DNA of 64,000 nucleotides from positions 124,001 to 188,000 of the forward strand of contig NZ_JOFV01000005.1 in NCBI RefSeq assembly GCF_000718325.1. Direction: 5' to 3'. Shown piece after piece: positions 8,824 through 17,313 of this stretch. Both the position numbers and the translations under genes were made by a program. Origin of the DNA: Oerskovia turbata (lineage in GTDB: Bacteria > Actinomycetota > Actinomycetes > Actinomycetales > Cellulomonadaceae). The stretch's first letter is position 1. Every line of letters starts with the position of its first letter. Below the pieces are notes generated by a model that saw only the letters and a program-made list of their open reading frames with translations, did not search any database and was not told the origin of the DNA.

Positions 8824-9897
8824 ATGACCAGTGCAACCGTTTGCAGCAACGCTTACATCGTCGAGGGAACGCTCGGCGCACTGCCGACGGTCACCCTCGT
8901 CCACCCCTCCGGAGCCGAGCTCGTCGTCGCCCTTCGTGGCGCGACGGTCCTCGCCTGGCGGGCGCCATGGACCGAGCCTTCCTCGGCGTCGCACGACGTC
9001 GTCGACCTCCTCGACGGGTACGCGACCGAGCAGGCGCTCCTCGCCCAGGACGCGACCCGGTCCGGCCTGATGTTCCCGTTCGCGAACCGCATCGCGGGCG
9101 GCAAGTACGTGTTCGACGGCGTCACGCACCACGTCCCGCCCGTCGCCCCGGGGGAGACCCAGACCATGCACGGGTTCGCCCGCGTGCTCGACTGGGAGGT
9201 CGTGTCGGAGGAGGGGGTAGCCCTGCACGGCGCCGAGGGTGCGGATGGCGCGAGCGGGGCAGGCGAACCAGAGGTCGCGGCCCTGACCCTCGTGACCGAG
9301 ATCCGGGGCGCCGACGTCACCGGATACCCGTTCGACCTCGAGACCCGGATCCGCTTCGAGCTCACCGAGCGCACGCTCGTCGTGACCTGGACCTACCGCA
9401 ACGCCGGCCGGCACGCGGCACCCGTCACAGCCGGTTGGCACCCCTACTTCCGCATCCCCGGTCACGACACGATCGACGGCCTGGAGCTGGACGTGCCCGC
9501 CCGTGCGACGGTCGCGACCGACGCGACGCTGCTTCCGCTCCACGGCGAGGCGGCCCGGGTGGTGCGTGACGCCGTCGGGCCGGTGGCGCTTGCCGAGACC
9601 TGCCTCGACACCGCGTTCACCGACCTCGTGACCGACGCGGACGGGCGCGCTCGCACACGCGTCCTCGACCCGTCGACCGGTGCGGGCATCGAACTGTGGC
9701 AGGAGCGCGGCAACATGCACGTGTATACCGGCGACGGGCTGAGCGAGCGGGCGCGGGCGTCGATCGCGCTCGAACCCGTCGAGAGCATGACGAACGCGTT
9801 CAACCGCGAGGACTGCGCGCAGGACGTCCGGCTCGCACCGGGGGAGGAGCGTGTGTTCCGCTTCGGGGTCTGCATCGTCGCTCCGCACCGCTCCTGA
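8824..9897 (+). CDS. Aldose 1-epimerase family protein
   Basis: A 357-residue galactose-mutarotase-like enzyme that interconverts alpha and beta anomers of hexoses. Family marks seen: SGLMFPFANRIAGGKYVFDG (substrate-binding Asn-Arg), TMHGFARVLDWEV with the first catalytic-type His, a second HPYF motif (TAGWHPYFRIPG), and ELWQERGNMHVYTGDG near the end containing the strand with the likely catalytic Glu in the subsequent EPVESMTNAFN block. A Gly/Ala/Glu-rich loop around residues 137-150 (GAEGADGASGAGEPE) is an insertion relative to a minimal fold. The ATG at 8824 lies just after the repeat array, with GGGG 7 nt upstream. Confidence 0.82.
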   Translation: MTSATVCSNAYIVEGTLGALPTVTLVHPSGAELVVALRGATVLAWRAPWTEPSSASHDVVDLLDGYATEQALLAQDATRSGLMFPFANRIAGGKYVFDGVTHHVPPVAPGETQTMHGFARVLDWEVVSEEGVALHGAEGADGASGAGEPEVAALTLVTEIRGADVTGYPFDLETRIRFELTERTLVVTWTYRNAGRHAAPVTAGWHPYFRIPGHDTIDGLELDVPARATVATDATLLPLHGEAARVVRDAVGPVALAETCLDTAFTDLVTDADGRARTRVLDPSTGAGIELWQERGNMHVYTGDGLSERARASIALEPVESMTNAFNREDCAQDVRLAPGEERVFRFGVCIVAPHRS

Positions 9898-9916
9898 CGT
9901 GTGAGGACTGCCCGAT

Positions 9917-9945
9917 TTGGCGCCCCGGCCCCGGTCCCGTAAGGT
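9917..9945 (+). promoter_or_regulatory. Promoter of the initiator tRNA pair
   Basis: TTGGCG at 9917-9922 and TAAGGT at 9940-9945 are separated by 17 bases, close to the sigma-70-type consensus, and the -10 lies 12 bases before the first tRNA. The second tRNA has its own weaker TAGAGT hexamer at 10075-10080. Confidence 0.6.
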
Positions 9946-9957
9946 GGTGTTCACCGA

Positions 9958-10031
9958 CGCGGGGTGGAGCAGCTCGGTAGCTCGCTGGGCTCATAACCCA
10001 GAGGTCGCAGGTTCAAATCCTGCCCCCGCTA
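9958..10031 (+). tRNA. tRNA-fMet (initiator), CAT anticodon, copy 1
   Basis: The 74-nt cloverleaf has acceptor arm CGCGGGG/CCCCGCT with an unpaired first base (C1 against T72), the D-arm GGAGCAGCTCGGTAGCTC, anticodon stem CTGGG/CCCAG with the three consecutive G:C pairs that mark initiator tRNA, anticodon loop CTCATAA, and T-arm GCAGG TTCAAAT CCTGC. CCA is not encoded. It is the first of two identical copies. Confidence 0.97.
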
Positions 10032-10092
10032 CAAAGAGAAGGTGCCCTGGTCACGGACGGGCTGAAAGGTCGCGTAGAGTGGTGTTCACCGA

Positions 10093-10166
10093 CGCGGGGT
10101 GGAGCAGCTCGGTAGCTCGCTGGGCTCATAACCCAGAGGTCGCAGGTTCAAATCCTGCCCCCGCTA
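10093..10166 (+). tRNA. tRNA-fMet (initiator), CAT anticodon, copy 2
   Basis: Identical to the copy at 9958. The duplication is a perfect 99-bp direct repeat (9944-10042 and 10079-10177) that includes 14 bases before and 11 bases after the tRNA, so the gene was copied with its processing flanks. The MarR coding sequence begins 13 bases after its end, inside the duplicated tail's end. Confidence 0.97.
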
Positions 10167-10178
10167 CAAAGAGAAGGC

Positions 10179-10661
10179 GTGCGATGGCTCTCCCCCCGCG
10201 AGCTGCGGACCTGGATACGCCTCCAGGCCGTCTCCGAGCTTCTCCCCGGCGTGCTCGACACCCAGCTCCAGCGCGACGCGCAGCTCACCCACTTCGAGTA
10301 CCTCGTGCTCGCGATGCTCTCCGAGGAGCCGGACCGCACGCTGCGCATGACCGACCTCGCGCACAAGACCAACGCGACCCTGCCGCGCCTGTCGCACGTC
10401 GTGAAGCGCCTCGAGGGCCGCGGCTACGTCGAGCGCACGCCCTGCCCCGAGGACCGCCGGGCCACGAACGCGGTCCTGACCGACGCCGGTTGGGACAAGG
10501 TCGTCGCGACGGCCCCGGGCCACGTCGGCACGGTGCGCGAGCACATCATCGACCGCCTCACCCCGGAGCAGGTCGACCAGCTCGACCAGATCGCGCGCTC
10601 GATCCTGGAGTCGCTCGACACCGAGGGGCGTCTCGACGCCCTCCACCTCCCCGAGGACTGA
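10179..10661 (+). CDS. MarR family transcriptional regulator
   Basis: A 160-residue winged-helix regulator. The HTH is seen in LTHFEYLVLAMLSEEPDRTLRMTDLAH and TLPRLSHVVKRLEGRGYVER, followed by the wing PCPEDRRATNAVLTDAG that is diagnostic of MarR proteins; N- and C-terminal helices form the dimer interface. The GTG at 10179 is the only reasonable start because upstream in-frame codons run into the tRNA; GAGAAGG at 10171-10177 is present but sits only one base from the start. With no separate promoter visible it is probably transcribed from the tRNA promoter. Ligand and targets are unknown; no neighbouring efflux pump suggests one. Confidence 0.88.
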   Translation: MRWLSPRELRTWIRLQAVSELLPGVLDTQLQRDAQLTHFEYLVLAMLSEEPDRTLRMTDLAHKTNATLPRLSHVVKRLEGRGYVERTPCPEDRRATNAVLTDAGWDKVVATAPGHVGTVREHIIDRLTPEQVDQLDQIARSILESLDTEGRLDALHLPED

Positions 10662-10737
10662 GCGACGGCGCGACGGTGTGACGCGACCCACCGTCTCACC
10701 GTGCGTCCCGCCCCTGTCTCACCGCGTGGGACCGGCG

Positions 10738-10743
10738 TAGAGT
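10738..10743 (+). promoter_or_regulatory. Putative -10 of the amino-acid ABC operon
   Basis: TAGAGT 85 bases before the substrate-binding protein start fits the -10 sequence used elsewhere in the window. No convincing -35 is seen. Confidence 0.35.
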
Positions 10744-10828
10744 CGACCTCCGGCGAGTCCCGGCAGCACGCGTCACCCGCGGCTGTCCGGAGCCGCCTCG
10801 TTCACCCTCCTGACCCTGGAAGGTCCTC

Positions 10829-11683
10829 ATGCGCCGCCTGAACGCCGTGCTGCCCGTCGCAGCCGTCTCGACCGCCCTGCTCCTCGCGGGCTGCTCCGCC
10901 GACGACTCCTCGAACGACGCCGGCTCGGCCGGCGCGACGCCCACGTGCGAGCCGGGCGCCCTGCCCACCCGCACCGACGGCAAGCTCACGGTCGCCGCGG
11001 GCGAGGCCTACTCGCCCTGGTACATCGGCGAGCACGACAGCGGCGAGGGCTTCGAGTCCGCGCTCGTCTACGAGGTCGCCGACCGCCTGGGGTACTCCGC
11101 GGACGACGTCGAGTGGGAGCTCGTGACGTTCGAGCAGATCGTCAGCCCCAGCATCAAGGAGTTCGACTTCGCCGCGTGGCAGACGTCCATCTCGGACGAG
11201 CGCCGCAAGGCCGTCGACTTCTCCAGCCCGTACCTCACGACGCGCCAGGGCGTGATCGTGCAGGAGGCGGGCCCGTACGCGGGGGCCACGACGCTCGACG
11301 AGCTCAAGGACCTGCGCATCGGTGTCACGGCCGCCCAGACGAGCCTCACGCTCGCGAAGGCCGCGTTCGGCGACGACGCGGACATCGTCCCCTTCAACGG
11401 TGCGGGCGACGGTATGACGGCCCTGCAGTCGGGCACGGTCGACGTCATGGTCATGGACGTCGACCAGGGTGTCGCGGCCTCGACCGAGTACTTCCCCGAC
11501 TCCGTGGTCATCGGCACCCTGCCGGACCAGGGCACGGTCGAGCAGTACGGCCTGGTCCTGGACCTGGGGTCGGTGCTCACCGGCTGCGTCTCGGCCGCGG
11601 TCGACGCGCTCGAGGAGGACGGCACCCTCGCCGAGCTGCGCACCACGTGGCTCAAGTCGGACGACATCCCCGAGCTGGGCTGA
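10829..11683 (+). CDS. Polar amino-acid ABC transporter, substrate-binding lipoprotein
   Basis: A 284-residue periplasmic-binding-protein-like lipoprotein (SBP family 3). The signal peptide ends in the lipobox LLLAGC, with Cys22 the lipidated residue. The mature part has the family's VAAGEAYSPWYIGEHDSGEGFESALVYEVADRLG binding start (residues about 52-85), the FDFAAWQTSISDERRKAVDFSSPY block and DLRIGVTAAQTSLTLA. It delivers a polar amino acid to the permease and ATPase encoded immediately downstream. Gene order SBP-permease-ATPase with a 1-base gap to the permease start indicates one operon. Confidence 0.9.
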   Translation: MRRLNAVLPVAAVSTALLLAGCSADDSSNDAGSAGATPTCEPGALPTRTDGKLTVAAGEAYSPWYIGEHDSGEGFESALVYEVADRLGYSADDVEWELVTFEQIVSPSIKEFDFAAWQTSISDERRKAVDFSSPYLTTRQGVIVQEAGPYAGATTLDELKDLRIGVTAAQTSLTLAKAAFGDDADIVPFNGAGDGMTALQSGTVDVMVMDVDQGVAASTEYFPDSVVIGTLPDQGTVEQYGLVLDLGSVLTGCVSAAVDALEEDGTLAELRTTWLKSDDIPELG

Positions 11684-11684
11684 G

Positions 11685-12623
11685 GTGAGCGGGGGCGCGT
11701 CGGGCGTCGCACCGCCCGAGGACCGCAGGCCCGACGGCGACGCTCACCCCGCGAGCGCGGGCTGGACCCCGTCCGCGCTCGCGGTGGCGAGGGACTCCTA
11801 CCGGCGTGCGCGGCGCCGTCGGGCAGCGTGGGTGTCCACGCTCTCGACCGTGGTCGTGGTCGCGGTCCTGTACGTCGTGGTGACGACTGCCCCCGGGTGG
11901 GAGCGCACGCGCGACGCGTTCTTCTCCCCGCAGAGCGCCTGGGACTCGCTGCCCGCGATCGCCGAGGGGCTGTGGCTCAACCTGCGGGTGTGGGTCGTGG
12001 CGTCGGTCGTCGGGATGGTGCTCGGGATGACGCTCGCCGTGATCCGCACGAGCCGCATCCCGGCGCTGTTCCCGCTGCGTGCGTTCGCGGTCGCGTACGT
12101 CGACGTGTTCCGCGGGGTGCCGCTGCTGCTCGTGCTGCTGCTCGTCGGGTTCGGCCTGCCGGCGCTGCGCCTCGAGTGGCTCCCGACGTCGGGGGCGTTC
12201 CTCGGTGCGCTCGCGATCATCCTCACGTACACCGCGTACCTCGCCGAGGTGTTCCGGGCCGGGATCGAGTCGGTGCACCCCTCGCAGGTCTCGGCCGCGC
12301 GCTCGCTCGGGCTGACGCGCGCGCAGACGACGCGCAAGGTCGTGCTGCCGCAGGCCGTGCGGCACGTGACCGCGCCGCTCGCGAGCAACCTCGTCTCGCT
12401 CCAGAAGGACTCGGGGCTCATCTCGATCCTGGGCGCCGTGGACGCGATCCGGGCCGCGCAGATCGCGGCGTCGGGCAGCTACAACTTCACGCCCTACGTC
12501 GTGGCGGGCGTCCTGTTCCTGCTGGTCTCGATCCCGCTCACGCGTGTCGTCGACGTGTACTCGGCCCGACAGGGCTGGCGCGGGTCGCTCGCGACCGTGA
12601 GCGGCGCGGGGGCGATCCGATGA
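11685..12623 (+). CDS. Polar amino-acid ABC transporter, permease
   Basis: A 312-residue HisM/GlnP-type permease. After a ~60-residue hydrophilic N-terminus there are about five membrane helices (TVVVVAVLYVVVTT near 70, LRVWVVASVVGMVLGMTLAVI near 110, and so on). The EAA loop that docks the ATPase is visible as VSAARSLGLTRAQTTRKVVLPQA. The GTG at 11685 follows the lipoprotein stop by one base, so translation is probably coupled. The unusually long polar N-terminus might mean a later start, but no better ribosome site was found. Confidence 0.88.
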   Translation: MSGGASGVAPPEDRRPDGDAHPASAGWTPSALAVARDSYRRARRRRAAWVSTLSTVVVVAVLYVVVTTAPGWERTRDAFFSPQSAWDSLPAIAEGLWLNLRVWVVASVVGMVLGMTLAVIRTSRIPALFPLRAFAVAYVDVFRGVPLLLVLLLVGFGLPALRLEWLPTSGAFLGALAIILTYTAYLAEVFRAGIESVHPSQVSAARSLGLTRAQTTRKVVLPQAVRHVTAPLASNLVSLQKDSGLISILGAVDAIRAAQIAASGSYNFTPYVVAGVLFLLVSIPLTRVVDVYSARQGWRGSLATVSGAGAIR

Positions 12624-13351
12624 GTCACCTGCTGTCCCTGCGGGGGATCCGCAAGACGTACGGCGAGCGCCTCGTGCTCGACGGGATCGACCTCGACGTC
12701 GACGAGCACCGCTGCGTCGTGCTCGTCGGGGCGTCCGGGTCGGGCAAGTCGACGCTGCTGCGCGTCGTGAACCTCCTGGAGGAGATCGACGACGGCGAGA
12801 TCCTGCTCGACGGGCAGGACGTCGCCGACCCGCGCCTCGACGCGAACGCCGTGCGGGCGCGCATGGGCCTGGTCTTCCAGTCGTACAACCTGTTCCCGCA
12901 CATGAAGGTCATGGACAACGTGACCCTCGCGCCGCGCCTCGTGCACGGGCGCAGCCGAGCCGAGGCGGAGGCGGCGGCCGAGGCCATGCTGCGCCGCGTC
13001 GGGCTCGCGCACCGCATGACGGCCTACCCCGACCAGCTCAGCGGTGGTGAGCAGCAGCGCGCCGCGATCGCCCGCGCGCTCGTCTCGGGACCCGAGCTGC
13101 TGCTGCTCGACGAGGTCACCTCGGCGCTCGACCCCGAGCTCGTGGGCGAGGTCCTCGACCTGCTCGCGGGCCTGCGGGCCGAGGGCGTGACGATGCTCGT
13201 CGCGACCCACGAGATGGGCTTCGCGCGCGAGGTCGCGGACGAGGTCTGCTTCCTGCACCAGGGACGCGTGCACGAGCGTGGCACGCCCGAGCAGGTCCTC
13301 GGCGACCCGCAGCGCGGACGGACACGGGAGTTCCTGCGCCGCCTGCGCTGA
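12620..13351 (+). CDS. Polar amino-acid ABC transporter, ATP-binding protein
   Basis: A 243-residue GlnQ/HisP-type ATPase. Walker A is GASGSGKST, the Q-loop lies in LVFQSYNLFPHMKVMDNV, the ABC signature is LSGGEQQRAAIARAL, Walker B is LLLLDEVTSALDPEL and the H-loop is VATHEMGFA. The ATG overlaps the permease stop in an ATGA junction, showing translational coupling. It energises uptake by the two preceding gene products. Specificity within polar amino acids cannot be read from the sequence. Confidence 0.95.
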   Translation: MSHLLSLRGIRKTYGERLVLDGIDLDVDEHRCVVLVGASGSGKSTLLRVVNLLEEIDDGEILLDGQDVADPRLDANAVRARMGLVFQSYNLFPHMKVMDNVTLAPRLVHGRSRAEAEAAAEAMLRRVGLAHRMTAYPDQLSGGEQQRAAIARALVSGPELLLLDEVTSALDPELVGEVLDLLAGLRAEGVTMLVATHEMGFAREVADEVCFLHQGRVHERGTPEQVLGDPQRGRTREFLRRLR

Positions 13352-13432
13352 CCAGCCGCGCGGCCGCCGCCCTTCCGTGCGGGCCGTGCGGCGCGCATCA
13401 TGGAAGCAGGTTCCTCAGCGAGGAGGTGCGAC

Positions 13433-13918
13433 ATGTTGGCAACGGTCGGAGACAGGCTCATCCGGGCCTCGGGGGTCGTCGGCGGCGCGGTCCGCGACGG
13501 CATGGTCGTCGAGGTCCAGCACGAGGACGGGTCACCGCCGTACCTCGTCGAGTGGGCAGACACGGGTGAACGGACGCTCGTCTACCCGGGACCCGACACC
13601 ATGGTCCGTGCGCCCGTCGAGGGCGCCGAGGCGCACGAGGTCGCCGTCCCGGTGCACGCGAAGTCCTGGCACGTCCAGGTGAGCCTCGTCGAGAGCGCAG
13701 GGCGCACGACGGCGGAGGCGGTCCTCGTCGGCGACGTCCCGTCCGAGCTCCACGCCGTGGGCAGGGCGCGCAAGGACCCCGGCGACACGGAGATCGAGGC
13801 GATCGGCGACCATGTCGCTGCGGCTCGCGCGCTGCGTGCGCTCGCGGACCGTCTGCTCGGCATCGCGGAGGCGGAGATCGAGGGCTCCACGGGGGTGCCG
13901 GCGCACGTGCACCACTGA
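13433..13918 (+). CDS. DUF1918/DUF1876 domain protein
   Basis: A 161-residue two-part protein. Residues 1-60 are a DUF1918 domain (GDRLIRASGVVGG, VEVQHEDGSPPYLVEWADTGERTLVYPGPD), a small SH3-like beta fold. Residues about 75-155 match DUF1876 (AKSWHVQVSLVESAGRTTAEAVL, then the helical GDHVAAARALRALADRLLGIA), a dsRNA-binding-like alpha/beta fold. Such proteins are common in actinobacteria, sometimes in stress regulons, but no activity is established. A GAGGAGG ribosome site lies before the ATG at 13433. Confidence 0.85.
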   Translation: MLATVGDRLIRASGVVGGAVRDGMVVEVQHEDGSPPYLVEWADTGERTLVYPGPDTMVRAPVEGAEAHEVAVPVHAKSWHVQVSLVESAGRTTAEAVLVGDVPSELHAVGRARKDPGDTEIEAIGDHVAAARALRALADRLLGIAEAEIEGSTGVPAHVHH

Positions 13919-13948
13919 GCGCGCGTCACGCTCACCGCAGGTCGGCCC

Positions 13949-13960
13949 GCCGAGGGTGAC
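13949..13960 (+). repeat. Solitary copy of the 12-bp array core
   Basis: GCCGAGGGTGAC, identical to the forward core of the array at 8516-8778, stands alone in the 63-base gap before the DUF2235 gene, ending 21 bases before its ATG and just ahead of the ribosome site. Confidence 0.8.
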
Positions 13961-13981
13961 GGGAGGGTTCGAGGAGGAGCC

Positions 13982-15121
13982 ATGAAACGCCTGGTGCTCT
14001 GCTGCGACGGCACGTGGAACTCACCGGTCCGCGCGAGCGTGTCGAACATCGAGAAGATCGCCCGGTCGGTCCACACGGGCATCGGGCCCGACGGGGTCCA
14101 GCAGATGGTGTTCTCGGTCGAGGGGGTCGGCGCCCGCGGCTACCGGGTCGACGCGCTGCTGGGCGGGGCGTTCGGCTACGGTCTCAGCCGCAACGTCGTC
14201 GCGGGCTACCGGGACCTCGCGCTGAACTACGAGCCCGACGACGAGGTGTACGCGTTCGGGTTCAGCCGTGGCGCGTACACCGCACGCAGCGTCGTGGGGA
14301 TGATCGCGAGCGTCGGCCTGCTCATGGCGGACGCGCTCGCCGACCGCGGCTCCGGCAACCTGCTGGCCCAGGCAGAGGCCCTGTACCGCGACCACTCGCC
14401 GGGTCGCCGCGCCCGCGTCTCGGCGTACCGTGAGAGGTACTGCTACCCGCAGGTGCCCATCACGTTCCTCGGTGTGTTCGACACCGTGGGGGCCCTCGGT
14501 GTCCCGGGGGTCACCCGCCGCCGGAGCCGGTTCCACGACGTGCGCCTCTCGGGCGCGGTCCAGTGCGCGCGCCAGGCCCTCGCGATCGACGAGCGCCGCC
14601 TCACGTTCGAGCCGTGCCTGTGGGACGTCCGGGCCGACGACGACCGGCCGGGCGGCGTCAAGCAGGTCTGGTTCCCGGGCGCCCACTCCGACGTCGGTGG
14701 GGGTACCGTCTCGTCGGGACTGTCCGACGTCGCCCTGCTGTGGATGATGGGGCAGGCGGCGGCGTGCGGGCTGACGTTCTGCCCGGACCGGGTCCTCGCC
14801 CAGCTCGGTGACGAGCCCGAGCTGGTCGGCCGGTTCACGCCTCCGGTGCCGTACCGCGTGCTCAACACCGTCAAGCGGTGGAAGCACAGGCCCCGGTTCA
14901 AGGGGACGCGGCGCCTGCTCGCCGGGGTGCCGCTCGCGGACGGCTACGTCGACGACGTCCTGCTGTCCGACCTCGCGCTCGCGCTGAGCGCCGACCCGGC
15001 GTCCGACTACGCACGGCACGCGCGCAACATCGCGTGGTGGATGGAGGCCACCGGTGGGGACGTCGCGGTCGAAGCCGTGCCGACCCTCACGGACGCCCCT
15101 CGGCGCCTCGTCCTGACCTGA
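13982..15121 (+). CDS. DUF2235 alpha/beta-hydrolase-like protein
   Basis: A 379-residue protein with the DUF2235 fold, the catalytic fold also found in Tle1-type phospholipases. It starts with the family hallmark KRLVLCCDGTWN, has the nucleophile elbow GFSRGAYTAR with Ser95, FLGVFDTVGALG as the strand with the likely acid, and VWFPGAHSDVGGG with the likely catalytic His. No secretion-system genes or signal peptide are near, so a housekeeping lipid or ester hydrolase is more likely than a toxin. A GAGGAGGAG ribosome site precedes the ATG. Confidence 0.85.
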   Translation: MKRLVLCCDGTWNSPVRASVSNIEKIARSVHTGIGPDGVQQMVFSVEGVGARGYRVDALLGGAFGYGLSRNVVAGYRDLALNYEPDDEVYAFGFSRGAYTARSVVGMIASVGLLMADALADRGSGNLLAQAEALYRDHSPGRRARVSAYRERYCYPQVPITFLGVFDTVGALGVPGVTRRRSRFHDVRLSGAVQCARQALAIDERRLTFEPCLWDVRADDDRPGGVKQVWFPGAHSDVGGGTVSSGLSDVALLWMMGQAAACGLTFCPDRVLAQLGDEPELVGRFTPPVPYRVLNTVKRWKHRPRFKGTRRLLAGVPLADGYVDDVLLSDLALALSADPASDYARHARNIAWWMEATGGDVAVEAVPTLTDAPRRLVLT

Positions 15122-15237
15122 GCGTCGACGCCTCCGCCCGGCGTGCCGAGCGCCCCGGCGGTCGGCCTGACACCGGTGGCGCGCTGCGTCGTCGGGCAGC
15201 ACGCCCCACGAGGGGCACCCCGCGGAAGGAGCGAGAC

Positions 15238-15663
15238 ATGGCATGGCTGGACGCGATCGGAGACCTCAACTGGTGGGCCGTGCTCGTGGCCACCCTCTCG
15301 ACGTTCGTCGTCGGGTTCCTGTTCTACTCGACCGGTGCGCTGGGCCGGCAGTGGGCGAGCCTCGTCGGGCTGACCGAGGAGGAAATGAGCAGCAGCGCGG
15401 GCGCCGGGCCACGGTTCGCCGCCACGGGCGTCACCTCGCTGCTCACGGCGATCCTCCTGGGGGCGCTGATCCTCGCGACCGGCCTCGACGGGCCGTGGGA
15501 AGGAATGCTGTTCGGCGCGCTGGTCGGTCTGGTGTTCCGCGCCGGGACCCACGTGATCCACAACGGGTTCGCGCACCTGCCGACCCGGCTGACCCTGATC
15601 GACGGGCTGCACGACGTGGTCGCGCTCGCCGTCATGGGCGCGATCCTCGGCGTCTGGCAGTAG
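15238..15663 (+). CDS. DUF1761 small membrane protein
   Basis: A 141-residue membrane protein with four hydrophobic segments (WWAVLVATLSTFVVGFLFYS, TSLLTAILLGALILATG, GMLFGALVGLVFRAG, VVALAVMGAILGVW), the pattern and length of DUF1761. A GGAAGGAG ribosome site precedes the ATG at 15238. No function is known for the family. It converges on the MFS gene with only 9 bases between the stops. Confidence 0.75.
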   Translation: MAWLDAIGDLNWWAVLVATLSTFVVGFLFYSTGALGRQWASLVGLTEEEMSSSAGAGPRFAATGVTSLLTAILLGALILATGLDGPWEGMLFGALVGLVFRAGTHVIHNGFAHLPTRLTLIDGLHDVVALAVMGAILGVWQ

Positions 15664-15672
15664 GCGCGGGCG

Positions 15673-17313
15673 TCACGGCGCCTGAGCCGAGGGAGCGTCC
15701 GAGTCCTTCCTCGGGGCCGCCGGGCCACCCGCGGGCACGGTCGGGATCAGGCGTGCGAAGAACAGCGCCGTCAGCGCCACGAGGGCGAGCACGGCGATGC
15801 TCGCCCGCAGTCCCGTGATGCGCGCGGCCTCGTTCTCCTCCGTGAGCGCGGCGACCTCGTCGGGCGGCAGCCCGGCACTCGTGAGCGCCTCCTCGACCTG
15901 CGCGTCGGAGAGGAACGGGATGCCGCCCGCGAGCTCGACCTGGGCCGTCGCGGCGACCTCGGCCCGCACCTCGGGGTTGTCCGCGATCCCCTGGAGGAAC
16001 GTGGCCGTGAGACCCGCGACGAGGACCGAGCCTGCGAGCGCCGTCCCGAGCGAGGCGCCCAGGTTGGTCAGGGTGTTCTGCAGCCCGCCGACGTCACCGC
16101 TCTCCTCGTCGGGCACGGCCGAGACGGTCACGGCACCGAGCTGTGAGGCCAGTGCCCCGACGCCGAGCCCCGCGAGGGCGAGGGGGACCGTGACGACCTC
16201 GGGCCCGGCGCCGACCTCGAGCCCCGCGAGCAGGGTCACCAACCCGGCGAGCAGCGCGCCCACCCCCCACCGCACGACGGTGCGGGGCGAGGCGTGAGGG
16301 AAGAAGCGCGGGATCCCGACGGCTGCGAGCAGGAGCGTCACGGACAGCGGCAGGAGCCGGATGCCGGTGTCGAGCGCGGACAGGCCGAGCGCGACCGACA
16401 GGTACAGGGGCACGGTGAAGAACAGCCCGGCCTGGAGCATGAACTGGAAGAAGAACATCGTCAGCCCGCCGTTGAGCTGGGCGTTGCGCAGCATGTCGGG
16501 CCGGACGAGCGGGTCCTTGCCCGCCGCGACCATGCGGTGCTCCCACGCGAAGAAGAGCCGCACGACCAGCATCCCGGCGAGGATCAGCCAGATGGTGGGG
16601 GACAGCCCGAGCCACGACGGGCCACCCGGCCGGGGCTGGACCCAGCCCCACTCCCCCGAGCGCAGCACGCCGAACACCGCGATGCCGAGCCCGGTCGCGG
16701 ACAGCGCCGCACCGACCAGGTCGAGCCGGAACCGGGGGCCGAGCGGTGCGTCGGCGATCCGGCGTGTGAGCAGCAGGATCACGGCCACGATCACGACCTC
16801 GCCGACGAACACGTACCGCCACGTCCAGTAGGTCGTGACGAGCCCGCCCACGAGCGGCCCGGCGGCGACCGCGATGGCTCCCGCGGACGCGACCAGGCCG
16901 TACGCGCGCGGCCGGTCGGGGGCCGCGAAGTTGGAGGCGACGAGCGCGACGATCGCGGGCATGATGAGCGCCGCACCGATCCCCTCGAGCACGGACCAGC
17001 CGAGGATCAGGACCCCGAGGTTCGGTGCGAGGGCGGTCGTGAAGGACCCGCACGCGTAGATGATGCACCCGATGACGAACGCCCGACGGCGCCCGATCAG
17101 CCCACCGATCTTGCCGCCCGGGATCATGAGCGTGGCCATGACGAGCGTGTAGAGCGTGATCGCGGTCTGGATGCCGGTGACCGTGGTGCCCACGTCCTGC
17201 GCGACCTGGGCGATCGACACGTTCATGACCGAGCTGTCGAGCGTCATGACGAACTGGCCCGAGGCGAGCGTGAGCAGGACGATGCCCGTGGCGCGCTCAG
17301 CGGTGCGAGGCAC
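15673..17313 (-). CDS. MFS transporter, DHA2 (14-TM drug:H+ antiporter) family
   Basis: A 546-residue major-facilitator exporter. Typical DHA2 marks are the first helix region QFVMTLDSSVMNVSIAQVAQDVG (motif D1), TLVMATLMIPGGKIGGLIGRRRAFVIG (motif A), and WRYVFVGEVVIVAV (motif C area), followed by the two extra central helices. The C-terminal loop before the last helix is long and acidic. It probably exports a toxic or antibiotic compound by proton antiport; substrate unknown. The start is a GTG at 17313 preceded by GGAG. No local regulator gene is adjacent. Confidence 0.85.
   Translation of the reverse strand: MPRTAERATGIVLLTLASGQFVMTLDSSVMNVSIAQVAQDVGTTVTGIQTAITLYTLVMATLMIPGGKIGGLIGRRRAFVIGCIIYACGSFTTALAPNLGVLILGWSVLEGIGAALIMPAIVALVASNFAAPDRPRAYGLVASAGAIAVAAGPLVGGLVTTYWTWRYVFVGEVVIVAVILLLTRRIADAPLGPRFRLDLVGAALSATGLGIAVFGVLRSGEWGWVQPRPGGPSWLGLSPTIWLILAGMLVVRLFFAWEHRMVAAGKDPLVRPDMLRNAQLNGGLTMFFFQFMLQAGLFFTVPLYLSVALGLSALDTGIRLLPLSVTLLLAAVGIPRFFPHASPRTVVRWGVGALLAGLVTLLAGLEVGAGPEVVTVPLALAGLGVGALASQLGAVTVSAVPDEESGDVGGLQNTLTNLGASLGTALAGSVLVAGLTATFLQGIADNPEVRAEVAATAQVELAGGIPFLSDAQVEEALTSAGLPPDEVAALTEENEAARITGLRASIAVLALVALTALFFARLIPTVPAGGPAAPRKDSDAPSAQAP

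Noticed and set aside
9232..9243. Another copy of the array core inside the aldose epimerase gene
   Set aside because: Only GCCGAGGGTG matches and the next bases differ; a ten-base match in GC-rich coding DNA is weak evidence.
13982..15121. Type VI secretion phospholipase effector
   Set aside because: The DUF2235 fold matches, but there are no secretion, immunity or VgrG-type genes nearby and the host appears to be Gram-positive.
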